Below are positions 53,207 through 61,650 of a DNA stretch of 64,000 bases, one piece after another (positions within the stretch are counted from its first letter, which is position 1; every line of letters begins with the position of its first letter). The position numbers and the translations under genes were made by a program. A model generated the notes under the pieces. That model was not told the DNA's origin, did not search any database, and saw nothing but the letters and a program-made list of their open reading frames with translations. The DNA is from G963664115 sp965216035 (lineage in GTDB: Bacteria; Acidobacteriota; Terriglobia; 20CM-2-55-15), in the NCBI GenBank assembly GCA_965216035.1, contig CBDCFM010000016.1, positions 62,001 to 126,000 on the forward strand. The letters are read 5' to 3'.

Positions 53207-53359
53207 ATGGAACTGCTGGAACGGGTCCTCGCGCTTCCAGAATTGAGCTTGGTCCAACGAAAACACGTCGTGTGCGGAGGCAGCTCACGCGGGCCACCGA
53301 TGCAATCACGGATTCTCCGCATGACCTGGATCGAACCGGGGTTTCAACCCGACGCCTAG
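53207..53359 (+). CDS. Possible 50-residue ORF
   Basis: An ATG at 53207 with a GGGAG stretch about 10 bases upstream opens 50 codons starting 'MELLERVLALPELSLVQRKH' and ending 'EPGFQPDA'. No family is recognised. It converges on the zinc-ribbon ORF with a four-base overlap. The evidence is only the ribosome site and reasonable codon use. A CAAACG/CGTTTG hairpin lies just upstream at 53172-53188. Confidence 0.3.
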   Translation: MELLERVLALPELSLVQRKHVVCGGSSRGPPMQSRILRMTWIEPGFQPDA

Positions 53360-53583
53360 CTAACCAGGGCCTCCTGTTCGGCCATTCGAATCCGCCCATA
53401 GTCGGACGACTTCTCGCGGGCCTCGTACCGGCAGTAACCGCAACTCCACATCTCGACGCGTTCGACGAAGACAAAACCCCAGGGTTCACCACAACGGGTG
53501 CAGCGCGTCAGATCAAGCGAGGGCCCCGACCCACCCCATTCCGATGACCCAGGATAGTCCAACTCAAAATTAAGTACTTTCAC
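53356..53583 (-). CDS. Small zinc-ribbon-like protein
   Basis: 75 residues from a GTG at 53583. Four cysteines are paired as C-x-x-C in 'DLTRCTRCGEPWGF' and 'WSCGYCRYEARE', the pattern of a zinc ribbon. No further family is recognised. On the same strand upstream lies another short open stretch reaching to the NRAMP-like gene, so it may be the tail of that transcript. Confidence 0.5.
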   Translation of the reverse strand: MKVLNFELDYPGSSEWGGSGPSLDLTRCTRCGEPWGFVFVERVEMWSCGYCRYEAREKSSDYGRIRMAEQEALVS

Positions 53584-53801
53584 GTGTGTTCTCCAAACTT
53601 CGCGCAGCCGGAATCAGATTCTCCCGCAGATATCGCAGGATGTCGGGCGTCGATACCAGCACGCAGTTGGCCTCGCGCATCACCCGGACAGGTGCAGACG
53701 GGCTTATGGGCGCATTGAAAGACCACAACTGTCGTCTCAAGGTTGGTCGACCCGAAGGACAGCTGAGGTCCCAAAAGGCCTTTCTTTTCGAAAGACTGGG
53801 A

Positions 53802-55109
53802 TTAGAAGATCAGGCTGACGAGAAAAATCGCGGCCACCGTACCCAGCGCCACGAGGCCCGCATAGGAATAGAACAACATTGCCTTTCCAGGACGATATTC
53901 GGACGGAACTGCGGCGGAGGTGATGACCTTCAGATTCAGGAAGCCGAGGACGGGACCCGTCAGGAACGCCACGATCGTGACAAAGTCGACCATTGGGGTC
54001 AGGTTGCCGACGAAAAAATACAACAGCAGAAGCGTAAGGGAACCGACGAGACACATGGAAATCCAGTACACCAGCGAGACTTCCCGATCGGCGGTCACCG
54101 CGGGATTCTTCTCGCGAATCACCTGGATGGTTCGGTCGATCACTCGAGGGTATCCATCGATGATCGTAAGCGTCGTCGAAAACATCGCGGTGACCGCCGT
54201 GCCGGCTATGATCGGCTGGGTCCAAGAACCGAGAGTCTCGGCGTAAAGATCGATCAGCTGTGTTGAAAACACCATCCCCGCGGCGCTGAACACTTCTCCT
54301 GAACCGTGCATGACCGTTGCACCCAGGGTCAGAAACGCGAAAGCCAGAACGCCGGTCGCGACATAGGCAATCATGAATTCCGAACGGACCGTCGCCACGC
54401 TGGCGCGAACGCCGCTGATCTTGTTCTTGGCAAGAGTCCAAAGTGAGCTGAAAACCGAGATTGCGATATCGGTGGGCATCCATCCGGCAACCGCAAGGAT
54501 AAAGGCCAATGGGACCGTGGTTTCAGGCGGGGGCACGGGCATGAAACTGGTCGTGGAAAAGTCTGCGCGCGGAATTGCAACGAAGGCCGCAATCAGTGTC
54601 GATACGGCCAGAAAAAGAAGGACAGCCTTGATGGAATAATCCAGAGCCTTGAACCGTCCGAACCACAACAGCGCGATACAACCAATGTAGAGAGCGGCGG
54701 CAGCAAGCGTGACCGAAGCGTCCGAACCGAGGGCAAACAAGACCAGATACGCAGTAAAGAGAACGATGGCCGCATGCGTAATGACGCCTGTCGTAAGAAT
54801 GACTGAAAAGAACAACCAGAGGGCCCAGGACCCGATTCTCTGATAACCTTCAATGAGGCTTTCGCCTGTCGCCGCGGCGTAGCGGGGACCGAAATCAAAG
54901 AAGGGATACTTCAGGATCAACGCGAACAGGATGACGCCGACCATCGCGAATCCGGCCTCGGCCCCAGCCCGTGTGGACTGCACGAGGTGAGACACGCCGA
55001 TGGCGCTTCCCGCCCACAGCAATCCCGGGCCGAAGCTACTGAGAAAATTGCTGAGCTGGGACCCCGACCCGTCCGTCACGGCTCCCCCAGATTCGACGCG
55101 AGCGTTCAT
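53802..55109 (-). CDS. NRAMP-like transporter with altered metal-binding motif
   Basis: 435 residues and about 11 helices with NRAMP-like architecture ('SSFGPGLLWAGSAIG' at the first helix). Classical NRAMPs have D-P-G-N in helix 1 and M-P-H-N in helix 6 for metal binding. Here helix 1 reads G-V-S-H (Gly38 and His41 replace Asp and Asn) and helix 6 reads M-P-T-D ('GWMPTDIAISVF'). The substrate is therefore uncertain. The ATG at 55109 lies 13 bases after the YdcZ-like stop; an upstream start would overlap that gene. Confidence 0.83.
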   Translation of the reverse strand: MNARVESGGAVTDGSGSQLSNFLSSFGPGLLWAGSAIGVSHLVQSTRAGAEAGFAMVGVILFALILKYPFFDFGPRYAAATGESLIEGYQRIGSWALWLFFSVILTTGVITHAAIVLFTAYLVLFALGSDASVTLAAAALYIGCIALLWFGRFKALDYSIKAVLLFLAVSTLIAAFVAIPRADFSTTSFMPVPPPETTVPLAFILAVAGWMPTDIAISVFSSLWTLAKNKISGVRASVATVRSEFMIAYVATGVLAFAFLTLGATVMHGSGEVFSAAGMVFSTQLIDLYAETLGSWTQPIIAGTAVTAMFSTTLTIIDGYPRVIDRTIQVIREKNPAVTADREVSLVYWISMCLVGSLTLLLLYFFVGNLTPMVDFVTIVAFLTGPVLGFLNLKVITSAAVPSEYRPGKAMLFYSYAGLVALGTVAAIFLVSLIF

Positions 55110-55122
55110 AGACAGCGGAAGA

Positions 55123-55560
55123 TTAACGAAGAATAAGCCACACACCGCCCCACAACATGCCGATGCCTGCTACACGTGCAAAGTCCAGAGCCCGGACAGT
55201 CTGACCGAACAGGCCAAAGTGATCGATCAGCGAGCTACACACGAACTGCGTTGCCACGACGATGACAAACGTGGAAACAAGCCCGACGCGGGCTGCAGAA
55301 AAGGAGATACCTCCGATTATTAGCAGGCCAAAAAAGCCGGCCGTCAACACGTACCATGGCATACCGATGCCGTCCATCAGGTTGCCCCCACGCCGGATAA
55401 GGACAACAAGTCCGATTAACAGCGCCCCCACGCCGTAGGTAATGAATACACTTTCAAACGTCCCCATCCGTCTATCCATCTGCGCCATGAAAACAGCCTG
55501 CATGACGATGGAAATACCAACCGCGATGGGCATCAAGATCAACAATGCAGAACCTGTCAT
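55123..55560 (-). CDS. DMT-superfamily YdcZ/DUF606-like membrane protein
   Basis: 145 residues, five helices, with the DUF606 pattern ('GISIVMQAVFMAQMDRRMGT' near the start, 'YVLTAGFFGLLIIGGISFSA' in the middle). The start is the ATG at 55560, with an AAAGGA site upstream, and gives the usual family length; the open frame continues to 55686. It is encoded just upstream of the NRAMP-like gene, probably in one transcript. Substrate unknown. Confidence 0.82.
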   Translation of the reverse strand: MTGSALLILMPIAVGISIVMQAVFMAQMDRRMGTFESVFITYGVGALLIGLVVLIRRGGNLMDGIGMPWYVLTAGFFGLLIIGGISFSAARVGLVSTFVIVVATQFVCSSLIDHFGLFGQTVRALDFARVAGIGMLWGGVWLILR

Positions 55561-55706
55561 GCAATCTCGTCCTTTCATTTTTGTTCGCGTGAATGCTTCA
55601 ATGACGCTTCGGTGACCCGGAAACAGAAGAACTAATTCCGCGCATCGCGCCCGCTCGGAATCCTGAAAGTTGTCGGCAGGCTTCACGGGTTGATGCCGAT
55701 GTGAAA

Positions 55707-55792
55707 TGCCTGGGGCGGGAATCGAACCCGCACGTCCCGCAAAGGACTCCGGATTTTAAGTCCGGTGCGTCTGCCAGTTCCGCCACCCAGGC
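55707..55792 (-). tRNA. tRNA-Leu (anticodon TAA)
   Basis: An 86-base class II tRNA. The acceptor stem GCCTGGG pairs with CCCAGGC, followed by discriminator A at 55707. The anticodon stem CCGGA/TCCGG encloses loop CTTAAAA, giving anticodon TAA (UAA). The long variable arm (GAGTCCTTTGCGGGAC-like) and the T-loop GGTTCGATTCC are standard. CCA is not encoded. Confidence 0.95.
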
Positions 55793-55998
55793 TCAGGCAC
55801 GATTCACGGGGAGTGCACGGACGCTGTCCTTGACCTTGGTGGACACGGGTCAAACCCCCATGCAATCGATTGACAGGAGAGTGTACCGCAGTGTTCGATT
55901 CGGATTCTCGCGCCTAAGTCAGTTTCTGCCTGAACTTCCATATAGAATAGATCCAGCAAGTTGGCGGAGGCCGTCGGGCCGCTGCCCGTTGATCGACG

Positions 55999-56733
55999 AT
56001 GGACAGACTACTGCTACACGATTCAGGGTCGAGACCGAGGGTGAACCCCGGTGGCTTCACGCGGCGTCTTTTCCGCCTGGCGGCGTGGTCCGTCCTGATG
56101 GTGATCGTCACCAGCGTCGTGATCGTTCTGCCATGGCGCTGGATACCTCCCCCGGTCACCGCTTTCATTCTTCGGGAGCGCCTGGTGCGGGAAGAACCCG
56201 TCTACTATCGATGGGTTCCATGGTCGGAAATCTCGCCGCAGTTGGCGATTGCTGCCGTGGCGACCGAGGATCAAAAGTTCCCGTTCCACCATGGTTTCGA
56301 CCTGGATGCGATTGCCGATGCCCTCGAGTCTAATCGCGACGGGAGCCGCATCCGCGGGGCCAGCACGATATCGCAGCAGGTCGCGAAGAACCTCTTCCTC
56401 TGGCCGGAACAAAATCTGATCCGAAAGGGAGCCGAAGCCTACCTGACTGTGTGGATCGAGTTGCTCTGGCCCAAGCGGCGGATCCTGGAGGTGTACCTGA
56501 ACGTGGCCGAGTTCGGACCGGGAGTTTTTGGCGCAGGCGCTGCCGGAGAACACATTTTCGCCAAGTCGGCACGCGAGCTCACCGGCCGGGAGGCAGCCAG
56601 CCTTGTCGCCGTGCTGCCGAGTCCCAAGCGGCTGTCGGCCCTCCAGCCTTCCGACTATGTCCTCGGTCGAGTGGAGCAGATCGAACGGGCCGTAGGGGCC
56701 CTGGGCGGTCCACGGTATCTCGCCGGTCTATGA
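55999..56733 (+). CDS. mtgA: Monofunctional peptidoglycan glycosyltransferase
   Basis: Polymerises lipid II glycan strands at the inner membrane without a transpeptidase domain. The 244 residues have one N-terminal helix (about 27-47). The GT51 motifs follow: 'AAVATEDQKFPFHHGFD' (catalytic Glu), 'RGASTISQQVAKNLFLW', 'KRRILEVYLNVAEFGPGVFG' and 'REAASLVAVLPSPKR'. The last bases overlap the convergent ctlX-like gene by six. Confidence 0.95.
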   Translation: MDRLLLHDSGSRPRVNPGGFTRRLFRLAAWSVLMVIVTSVVIVLPWRWIPPPVTAFILRERLVREEPVYYRWVPWSEISPQLAIAAVATEDQKFPFHHGFDLDAIADALESNRDGSRIRGASTISQQVAKNLFLWPEQNLIRKGAEAYLTVWIELLWPKRRILEVYLNVAEFGPGVFGAGAAGEHIFAKSARELTGREAASLVAVLPSPKRLSALQPSDYVLGRVEQIERAVGALGGPRYLAGL

Positions 56734-57690
56734 AAGTCGTTGTGCGTCCCGGCGCGGTAGAAGAACCTCGGCCAGCATGCATCGGGCACTGCCGCCGCCG
56801 ACCCTTTCGATCGTCGGGAGCGGAGACGCCACGATTTCGACCGAGTCTTCGAGCATCGCTAGCTGTTGCGGCTCGAAAGCGGCCCTAGCCGCCGTGGACA
56901 TGACCAGGGCACGGTGGGCGCCCCTACCGTTGAGTTCTAAAACGTTGCCTGCGAAACGTCTCATCTGATCCAGACCGATCCGGATCAGCCGACGACCGGT
57001 CGCTTCCAGCCGATCGAGGACCCACCCGCGCTCACTGCGGTCACGAATGGCCTCTGCAGCGACAACGGCAAAGTCCGTGCCCACGCTCATAACGACGTTC
57101 GTGTGATAGATGTCGTGGCCTTCCCCGTCGGTGGCATGAAACACCAGATGGTCATATTGCAACAATTCAGCCAGCCGAGCGAGGAGGCCGGGGTGGGTTC
57201 GAGCGGAGGGGTTTGCGTAAGCGCACCGATCGAGATGGTCGAAAACGATGCTGCCTGTGCCCTCGAGGAAGCGGCCTTCCTCTTCGTGATGGGTCAAATC
57301 GAAGACACGTGTCACTTCGAACCCATAACATCGCTGGAGTAGGGGGATGAGGTCCTCACGTCTTTCCAGACGACGGCTCGGAGCGCACATCGGATACAGC
57401 ACGACAGTGCCGTCGGCATGAAACGAGACCCAGTTGTTGGGAAAGACAGCGTCTGGGGTCCGGGGTTCCCGACGATCTTCAATGTCAATGACCTCAACGC
57501 CGCAGCCCCGGATCGCGTCTGTCAGGGACTCGAATTCCGCAACCGCGTTCTCGTGAACCGCATCGGAGTCTGTGTCTTCGGGCCGAGTCTGAAACAGATT
57601 CGTTGCCGCGGTACCTTCGTTGAATCCAAACCCGGCCGGGCGGATCATCAGAACCGCGGAGGCCCCACTTCCAATCGGACGATCGCCCAT
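56728..57690 (-). CDS. Amidinotransferase-fold hydrolase, CtlX-like
   Basis: 320-residue protein of the arginine deiminase/amidinotransferase superfamily, similar to the citrulline-utilisation hydrolase CtlX. Active-site candidates: Asp in 'RTPDAVFPNNWVSFH', Glu in 'FLEGTGSIVFDH', His in 'DIYHTNVVMSVG' and Cys in 'VGGGSARCMLAEVLL'. The start is the ATG at 57690, with a GGAGG-rich region before it. Substrate is inferred from the family only. Confidence 0.85.
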   Translation of the reverse strand: MGDRPIGSGASAVLMIRPAGFGFNEGTAATNLFQTRPEDTDSDAVHENAVAEFESLTDAIRGCGVEVIDIEDRREPRTPDAVFPNNWVSFHADGTVVLYPMCAPSRRLERREDLIPLLQRCYGFEVTRVFDLTHHEEEGRFLEGTGSIVFDHLDRCAYANPSARTHPGLLARLAELLQYDHLVFHATDGEGHDIYHTNVVMSVGTDFAVVAAEAIRDRSERGWVLDRLEATGRRLIRIGLDQMRRFAGNVLELNGRGAHRALVMSTAARAAFEPQQLAMLEDSVEIVASPLPTIERVGGGSARCMLAEVLLPRRDAQRLS

Positions 57691-57748
57691 CCACCCTCCG
57701 ACCTCCAATGTACTACGCCATTAGGCAACACGCGTTCAAATTCCTAGA

Positions 57749-58732
57749 ATGGAATCCATGGCAGAAGCGGCATGCCAGTATCGGGGCAGGGGGGCGGCCC
57801 TGGCGGGACTTCTGGAGGAACGCATCGCCATTCTGGACGGCGCCATGGCGACGCGAATCCAGACCTTCGGTCTTGGCGAAATGGGTTATCGGGGTGCCCA
57901 GTTCCGAAACCACGACCGTCCCCTCATGGGCAACTACGACTTGCTTTCGATTACACAGCCCGACCTGATTCGTTCGATCCACCGTGACTTCCTCCAGGCC
58001 GGCGCAGATATCATCACGACCAACTCGTTCGGGGCGAACGCCATCAATTTAGGCGGCTACGGTCTCACCGATCAGGTCTACGCGATCAATCTCGCCGCGG
58101 CCCGTATCGCCACCAGCGCCCGACGCACAATGGAACAGGCAGCCCCTGAATGGCCCCGATTCGTGGCCGGGGCAGTGTCCGCTCCGGACGCTCCGGCCGA
58201 GGTGTACACCGAACAGGTTCGCGGCCTCCTCGATGGAAGCGTTGACTTGCTCCTACTGGAAACCGTGTTCGATACCGGCAATGCCATCGCCGCTCTGGAT
58301 GCTTTCGAGGAATGTTTCCAGATCTGGGGCCGCCGCATACCGGTCATTGTCTCGGCGTCGATCACCCACCTGGGCCGCCTGCTTTCAGGGGAAACCCTCG
58401 AAGAGTTCTGGAATGTCATGTCCGCGCGTGGCTTGTTCGGTGTTGGAATCAATTGCTCCGTGGGCCCCAGCTTGATGGAACCCTGCCTCGAGCAGCTTTC
58501 CAATATCGCGACACCATTCCTTGTCTGCTATCCCAACGCGGGACTACCGGATCCTTCAGGACAGTACCTTGAGTCACCCGACGACATGGCATCCGTGATG
58601 GAAAAATTTGCGGATAAGGGTTGGTTGAATCTGGCTGGCGGCTGTTGTGGAACCCGTCCCGAGCATGTCCGCCGCATGGGTGAGAGGCTCCGTCAGAAGG
58701 TGCCTCGAAGGCGCCCGCAAGCCATTCTCTGA
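57749..58732 (+). CDS. Stand-alone homocysteine S-methyltransferase domain (MetH module 1)
   Basis: 327 residues that match only the first, homocysteine-binding module of cobalamin-dependent MetH. Signs: 'IAILDGAMATRIQTFGL', 'ADIITTNSFGANAINLG', and the zinc cysteines in 'GVGINCSVGPS' and 'LAGGCCGTRPEHVRRM'. The chain ends right after this module, without folate, cobalamin or activation domains. Either the rest of MetH is encoded elsewhere as a separate protein or this is a BHMT/MmuM-like enzyme; the long N-terminal module similarity favours the first. Confidence 0.87.
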   Translation: MESMAEAACQYRGRGAALAGLLEERIAILDGAMATRIQTFGLGEMGYRGAQFRNHDRPLMGNYDLLSITQPDLIRSIHRDFLQAGADIITTNSFGANAINLGGYGLTDQVYAINLAAARIATSARRTMEQAAPEWPRFVAGAVSAPDAPAEVYTEQVRGLLDGSVDLLLLETVFDTGNAIAALDAFEECFQIWGRRIPVIVSASITHLGRLLSGETLEEFWNVMSARGLFGVGINCSVGPSLMEPCLEQLSNIATPFLVCYPNAGLPDPSGQYLESPDDMASVMEKFADKGWLNLAGGCCGTRPEHVRRMGERLRQKVPRRRPQAIL

Positions 58733-58756
58733 GGGACGAAACGCGCACATTTCATT

Positions 58757-59194
58757 GTGCTAAGATTAAGTGTTTATGTCGAAAGCGACCCGCGAACTGA
58801 CGGCCGTCGACACTACCAATACTTATTGATGGAAATCTATTACGCCAGCCAAGATCAATTGTCGGCAGAAGCGACTGAACGGGTCGAATTCGACGTAGGC
58901 TCAATCCGCCAGGTTGTGGCAGCCGAAGGCGGAGACGAGCCGGACGCCTGGTTGGTCGACCCGAACGGGTATCAGGCGAACGGACATTCACTTAGAGACA
59001 GCGATACCATCCGGCTGATCGCATATTCAAAAAGCTCATGGATCGTTTACGGGACCGATGGATGCAACACGTGCCGCCACATCCTGGACAGGCCTCTTGA
59101 GACGACCCCGGACGACAAATTGGCAGCGCTCTCAGAACAAACGCAACTGCCACGCTCCTTGCTCGGGCACATCGCCCGGATGATCAAAAATTAA
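58757..59194 (+). CDS. Protein of unknown function with CxxC motif
   Basis: 145 residues from a GTG at 58757; an internal ATG at about 58829 ('MEIYYASQDQL') is the alternative start. No family is recognised. A C-N-T-C motif lies in 'GTDGCNTCRHILDRP', and the C-terminus is helical and basic. It lies 24 bases after the MetH-module gene and overlaps the convergent nth gene by four bases. Confidence 0.6.
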   Translation: MLRLSVYVESDPRTDGRRHYQYLLMEIYYASQDQLSAEATERVEFDVGSIRQVVAAEGGDEPDAWLVDPNGYQANGHSLRDSDTIRLIAYSKSSWIVYGTDGCNTCRHILDRPLETTPDDKLAALSEQTQLPRSLLGHIARMIKN

Positions 59195-59838
59195 CGGCTC
59201 CTCTTTACGCCGACGCGATCACAATAGGTGGCGATCGGGCAGATGGAACAGTGCGGGCTGAGCGGCTTGCAGAGGTTCTGGCCGAAGGCCACCAGCAGAT
59301 CATTGAGTACGATCCAGTATCGTCTGGGCAGTTTTTCTCTCAAGGCCATCTCGGTTTCATCCGGTCCCCGGGTGGCCACATACCCAAGACGGTTCGAGAT
59401 TCGGTGAACATGAATGTCCACCGCAATCCCGGGCTTATGAAACGCAAGCGTGACGACGATATTGGCGGTCTTCCGGCCCACACCCGGAAGCGTGAGCAGT
59501 GAGTCCATCGATTCGGGAACCTTACCACCAAAGCGTCCCAGCAGAATCGACGAGATTTCGCGAATCCTGCGGGCCTTGACCCGATAGAACGAGACCGGAT
59601 AGATCAGACGTTCGATCTTCGTGGCCGGCAGTTTGAGGATTGCCTCCGGTGTGTCAGCGACCTTGAACAGACTTTCGCTAGCCCGCGTTGTCGTCCGGTC
59701 CTGCGTTCTCAAGCTGAGAATGCAGGACACAAGAGTCTTAAACGGCGTCTGCGTATAGTGGCCAATCGCAGGCACCCTCCAGCGGCGGATCTCTTTACGG
59801 AGAATCCGGATCACATGTTGAAGGTCTCGATCTTTCAC
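59191..59838 (-). CDS. nth: Endonuclease III
   Basis: DNA glycosylase/AP lyase for oxidised pyrimidines, 215 residues. The helix-hairpin-helix 'LLTLPGVGRKTANIVV' contains the catalytic Lys, and 'AVDIHVHRISNRLG' the catalytic Asp. The four cysteines of the [4Fe-4S] loop are in 'CKPLSPHCSICPIATYC'. Several signature positions differ from E. coli Nth ('QDRTTTRASESLF'), so substrate range may differ. Start GTG at 59838. Confidence 0.93.
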   Translation of the reverse strand: MKDRDLQHVIRILRKEIRRWRVPAIGHYTQTPFKTLVSCILSLRTQDRTTTRASESLFKVADTPEAILKLPATKIERLIYPVSFYRVKARRIREISSILLGRFGGKVPESMDSLLTLPGVGRKTANIVVTLAFHKPGIAVDIHVHRISNRLGYVATRGPDETEMALREKLPRRYWIVLNDLLVAFGQNLCKPLSPHCSICPIATYCDRVGVKRSR

Positions 59839-59898
59839 GCTAACCGTCGGGTTGTAGTTCTATCTGAGCGCATCATAGTTCCGAACGTTGTGGGATCA

Positions 59899-60308
59899 TA
59901 GCAGCCCGTGGCAGAAGTCCCGAGGGCCGCGTTACGGCCAAACGGGGCCGGATTCTAGGAGACGACGAAGCGCCGACCCGAAGTCGCGAAGAAGCGCCGA
60001 CCCGAAGTCGCGAAGAAGCGCTGGCCCGAAGCCGCGAAGAAGCGACAATGCGCATTCATTGGGAGGAGTCGGCGACAACGAAGACGGCCCCGTTTCGCCG
60101 TAACCCTTCGGGCGCAGGGGGGCCACCGACGTATCAAACGGAGGCCGCAGGCGCCCCGCAGGCTTTGTCCGGCATTGGTAAGGCCGGTCACGATGCAAAG
60201 ACGGCGCCCGCAGCCTCGGTTTCAAACCTCGGTGCCCACTCCTCACTTCGCGCCTGCAACCCGAAGACCCCTACGCGCGGTCCTCGCGACTTCTGCCACG
60301 GGCTGCTA
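59899..60308. repeat. 410-base repeat element, family 2, with 33-base terminal inverted repeats
   Basis: The ends 59899-59931 and 60276-60308 are inverted copies with about two mismatches over 33 bases, both starting TAGCAGCCCGTGGCAGAAGT. A second pair, 59931-59950 and 60085-60104, is inverted with one mismatch. Between them lies a 24-base unit repeated three times (59973-60044). No credible gene is present. It fills the gap between nth and the HEAT-like gene; the ends resemble those at 7812-8045. Confidence 0.75.
59973..60044. repeat. Three tandem copies of a 24-base unit
   Basis: Units at 59973-59996, 59997-60020 and 60021-60044. The first two are identical (CCGACCCGAAGTCGCG, then AAGAAGCG); the third differs at three positions. 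They lie inside the family-2 element. Confidence 0.85.
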
Positions 60309-60478
60309 GGCCCGCACCTACGGTTTTTCCCAATCAAAGCTGCATCTTGAACCCGGATTTGGTCATTGTGGACGTTGGCGCACAGAGTGGCATACTTGAC
60401 GCGGGCGATTTGTTACGCAAAATGGCGCATACGAGTTACGATCATGACCAGCAAGCGCCGTACGTTCTCGAAAGGACG

Positions 60479-61174
60479 ATGAATACACTGCATAAAGACC
60501 TGCTGACTCAATTACTGGAGGGCGAAGCACGGCTGAACCCTCAAGTGGTTGCTGAAATACTGGGTCGCGGAGTGGATTTCATCCCCAGCCTGGAGATGCT
60601 GTTGGGCAACGTCCGTCTCTGGCATACGGACACCGCGGGACGTATCGCCGTTTTCCACGCCGTCAAGCTGTTGGGAATCATGAAGGCCGCAAGTGCGCTC
60701 CCGAAATTGATTGATGCAATCTTCCTCGCCTACAGTACAAAAAACGAAGACGTGCTGGAAGAGCTGCCGATAGTCTTTTCACGCATCGGACCCGATGCCA
60801 TTGAACCCCTCCGTTCTGTCCTGGAAGATTCGGGGCTTGATTCGACGATTCGATCCCTGGCTGCATCGGGTCTGGAAGGAATCGGTGTATTGCACGCGGA
60901 CTCCCGGGGCAGGGTGCTCGACGTACTCCGCAGACAGCTCCAGAGCTCCGGACAGGGGGTCCTGTTGCGCGCTCATGTTCTGGGACTGATAGTGCATTTT
61001 CGAAGACCTGAAGATCGGCAACTCGTGGGCAGCACCCTGAGCTTGATTCCAACAGCGCCGGACATGACCGAAGATGAAGTCAACCTTTATTTCAAAGGTT
61101 CAGACGAACCCTGGGAATGGGCCGAGTATCGGATCGACCCACTGGAATTCTACGACGGAGAGCACGGACGATGA
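60479..61174 (+). CDS. HEAT-repeat-like protein of unknown function
   Basis: 231 residues, mostly alpha-helical pairs resembling HEAT repeats ('AVKLLGIMKAASALPKLIDA', 'LPIVFSRIGPDAIEPLRSVL', 'SGLEGIGVLHADSRGRVLDV'). The start is the ATG at 60479 ('MNTLHKDLL') since an AAAGGA site precedes it; the open frame begins at a TTG at 60347. It overlaps the next small membrane protein by four bases (ATGA). The role is unknown, perhaps a protein-interaction scaffold. Confidence 0.7.
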   Translation: MNTLHKDLLTQLLEGEARLNPQVVAEILGRGVDFIPSLEMLLGNVRLWHTDTAGRIAVFHAVKLLGIMKAASALPKLIDAIFLAYSTKNEDVLEELPIVFSRIGPDAIEPLRSVLEDSGLDSTIRSLAASGLEGIGVLHADSRGRVLDVLRRQLQSSGQGVLLRAHVLGLIVHFRRPEDRQLVGSTLSLIPTAPDMTEDEVNLYFKGSDEPWEWAEYRIDPLEFYDGEHGR

Positions 61175-61497
61175 GCTGGGTTCGATTGGCACTGGGCCTG
61201 ATCCGCGAGGCCGCTACGACGGACCTTGGCCAGGACATCATCCGTGATCTGCGGTCGAACGCAACTCAGAAGAGGCAAGCTCCGCCCTCGGATGCACAGA
61301 GTGTGGCCGAATGGAGGAGCGCTGTGGACGAACGTATTTCCGTTGTCGACCGCAATATCGAAATGCTCGTACAGATGCTGAATTCACAGGATGAAGCCTT
61401 TGTCAAAATTCAGAAAAGGCAGCGGGTCTGGAACCTGGTCCTCTCCGGCGCGATCCTCGCCGCTTTGATAGCCGTCACTGCGCTGGTGCTCGCTTGA
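61171..61497 (+). CDS. Small protein with coiled coil and C-terminal membrane helix
   Basis: 108 residues from the ATG at 61171, which overlaps the upstream stop (ATGA). A helical region ('RSAVDERISVVDRNIEMLVQ') precedes one C-terminal membrane helix ('LVLSGAILAALIAVTALVLA'), as in tail-anchored proteins. No family recognised. It is coupled to the HEAT-like gene. Confidence 0.65.
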   Translation: MSWVRLALGLIREAATTDLGQDIIRDLRSNATQKRQAPPSDAQSVAEWRSAVDERISVVDRNIEMLVQMLNSQDEAFVKIQKRQRVWNLVLSGAILAALIAVTALVLA

Positions 61498-61530
61498 GTA
61501 CCGATTCCCAACCGGTTCCGGGAACAGGCC

Positions 61531-61641
61531 ATGAGTGATCAACCCGAAGGCGAACTGCGATTGCTCTGGATTTTCCCTGTCGGTCTCCTCCTGTACATGG
61601 CGATTCTGGCCGCCATCGGATACTTCGTCTTCCTTCGCTAA
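61531..61641 (+). CDS. 36-residue single-helix membrane peptide
   Basis: An ATG at 61531 opens 36 codons: a short acidic N-terminus ('MSDQPEGELR') and one hydrophobic helix ('IFPVGLLLYMAILAAIGYF'). The ORF lies 33 bases after the preceding gene and 9 bases before the acylase gene, on the same strand. The amphipathic-then-hydrophobic layout and tight spacing support a real small gene. Confidence 0.5.
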   Translation: MSDQPEGELRLLWIFPVGLLLYMAILAAIGYFVFLR

Positions 61642-61650
61642 CTCGGATCT

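Noticed and set aside
53580..53774. 64-codon minus-strand ORF upstream of the zinc-ribbon gene
   Set aside because: Another frame of the same stretch is equally open; neither has a ribosome site or a family.
59973..60044. Tandem 24-base units as a CRISPR array
   Set aside because: Units are directly adjacent with no spacers and no cas genes are near.
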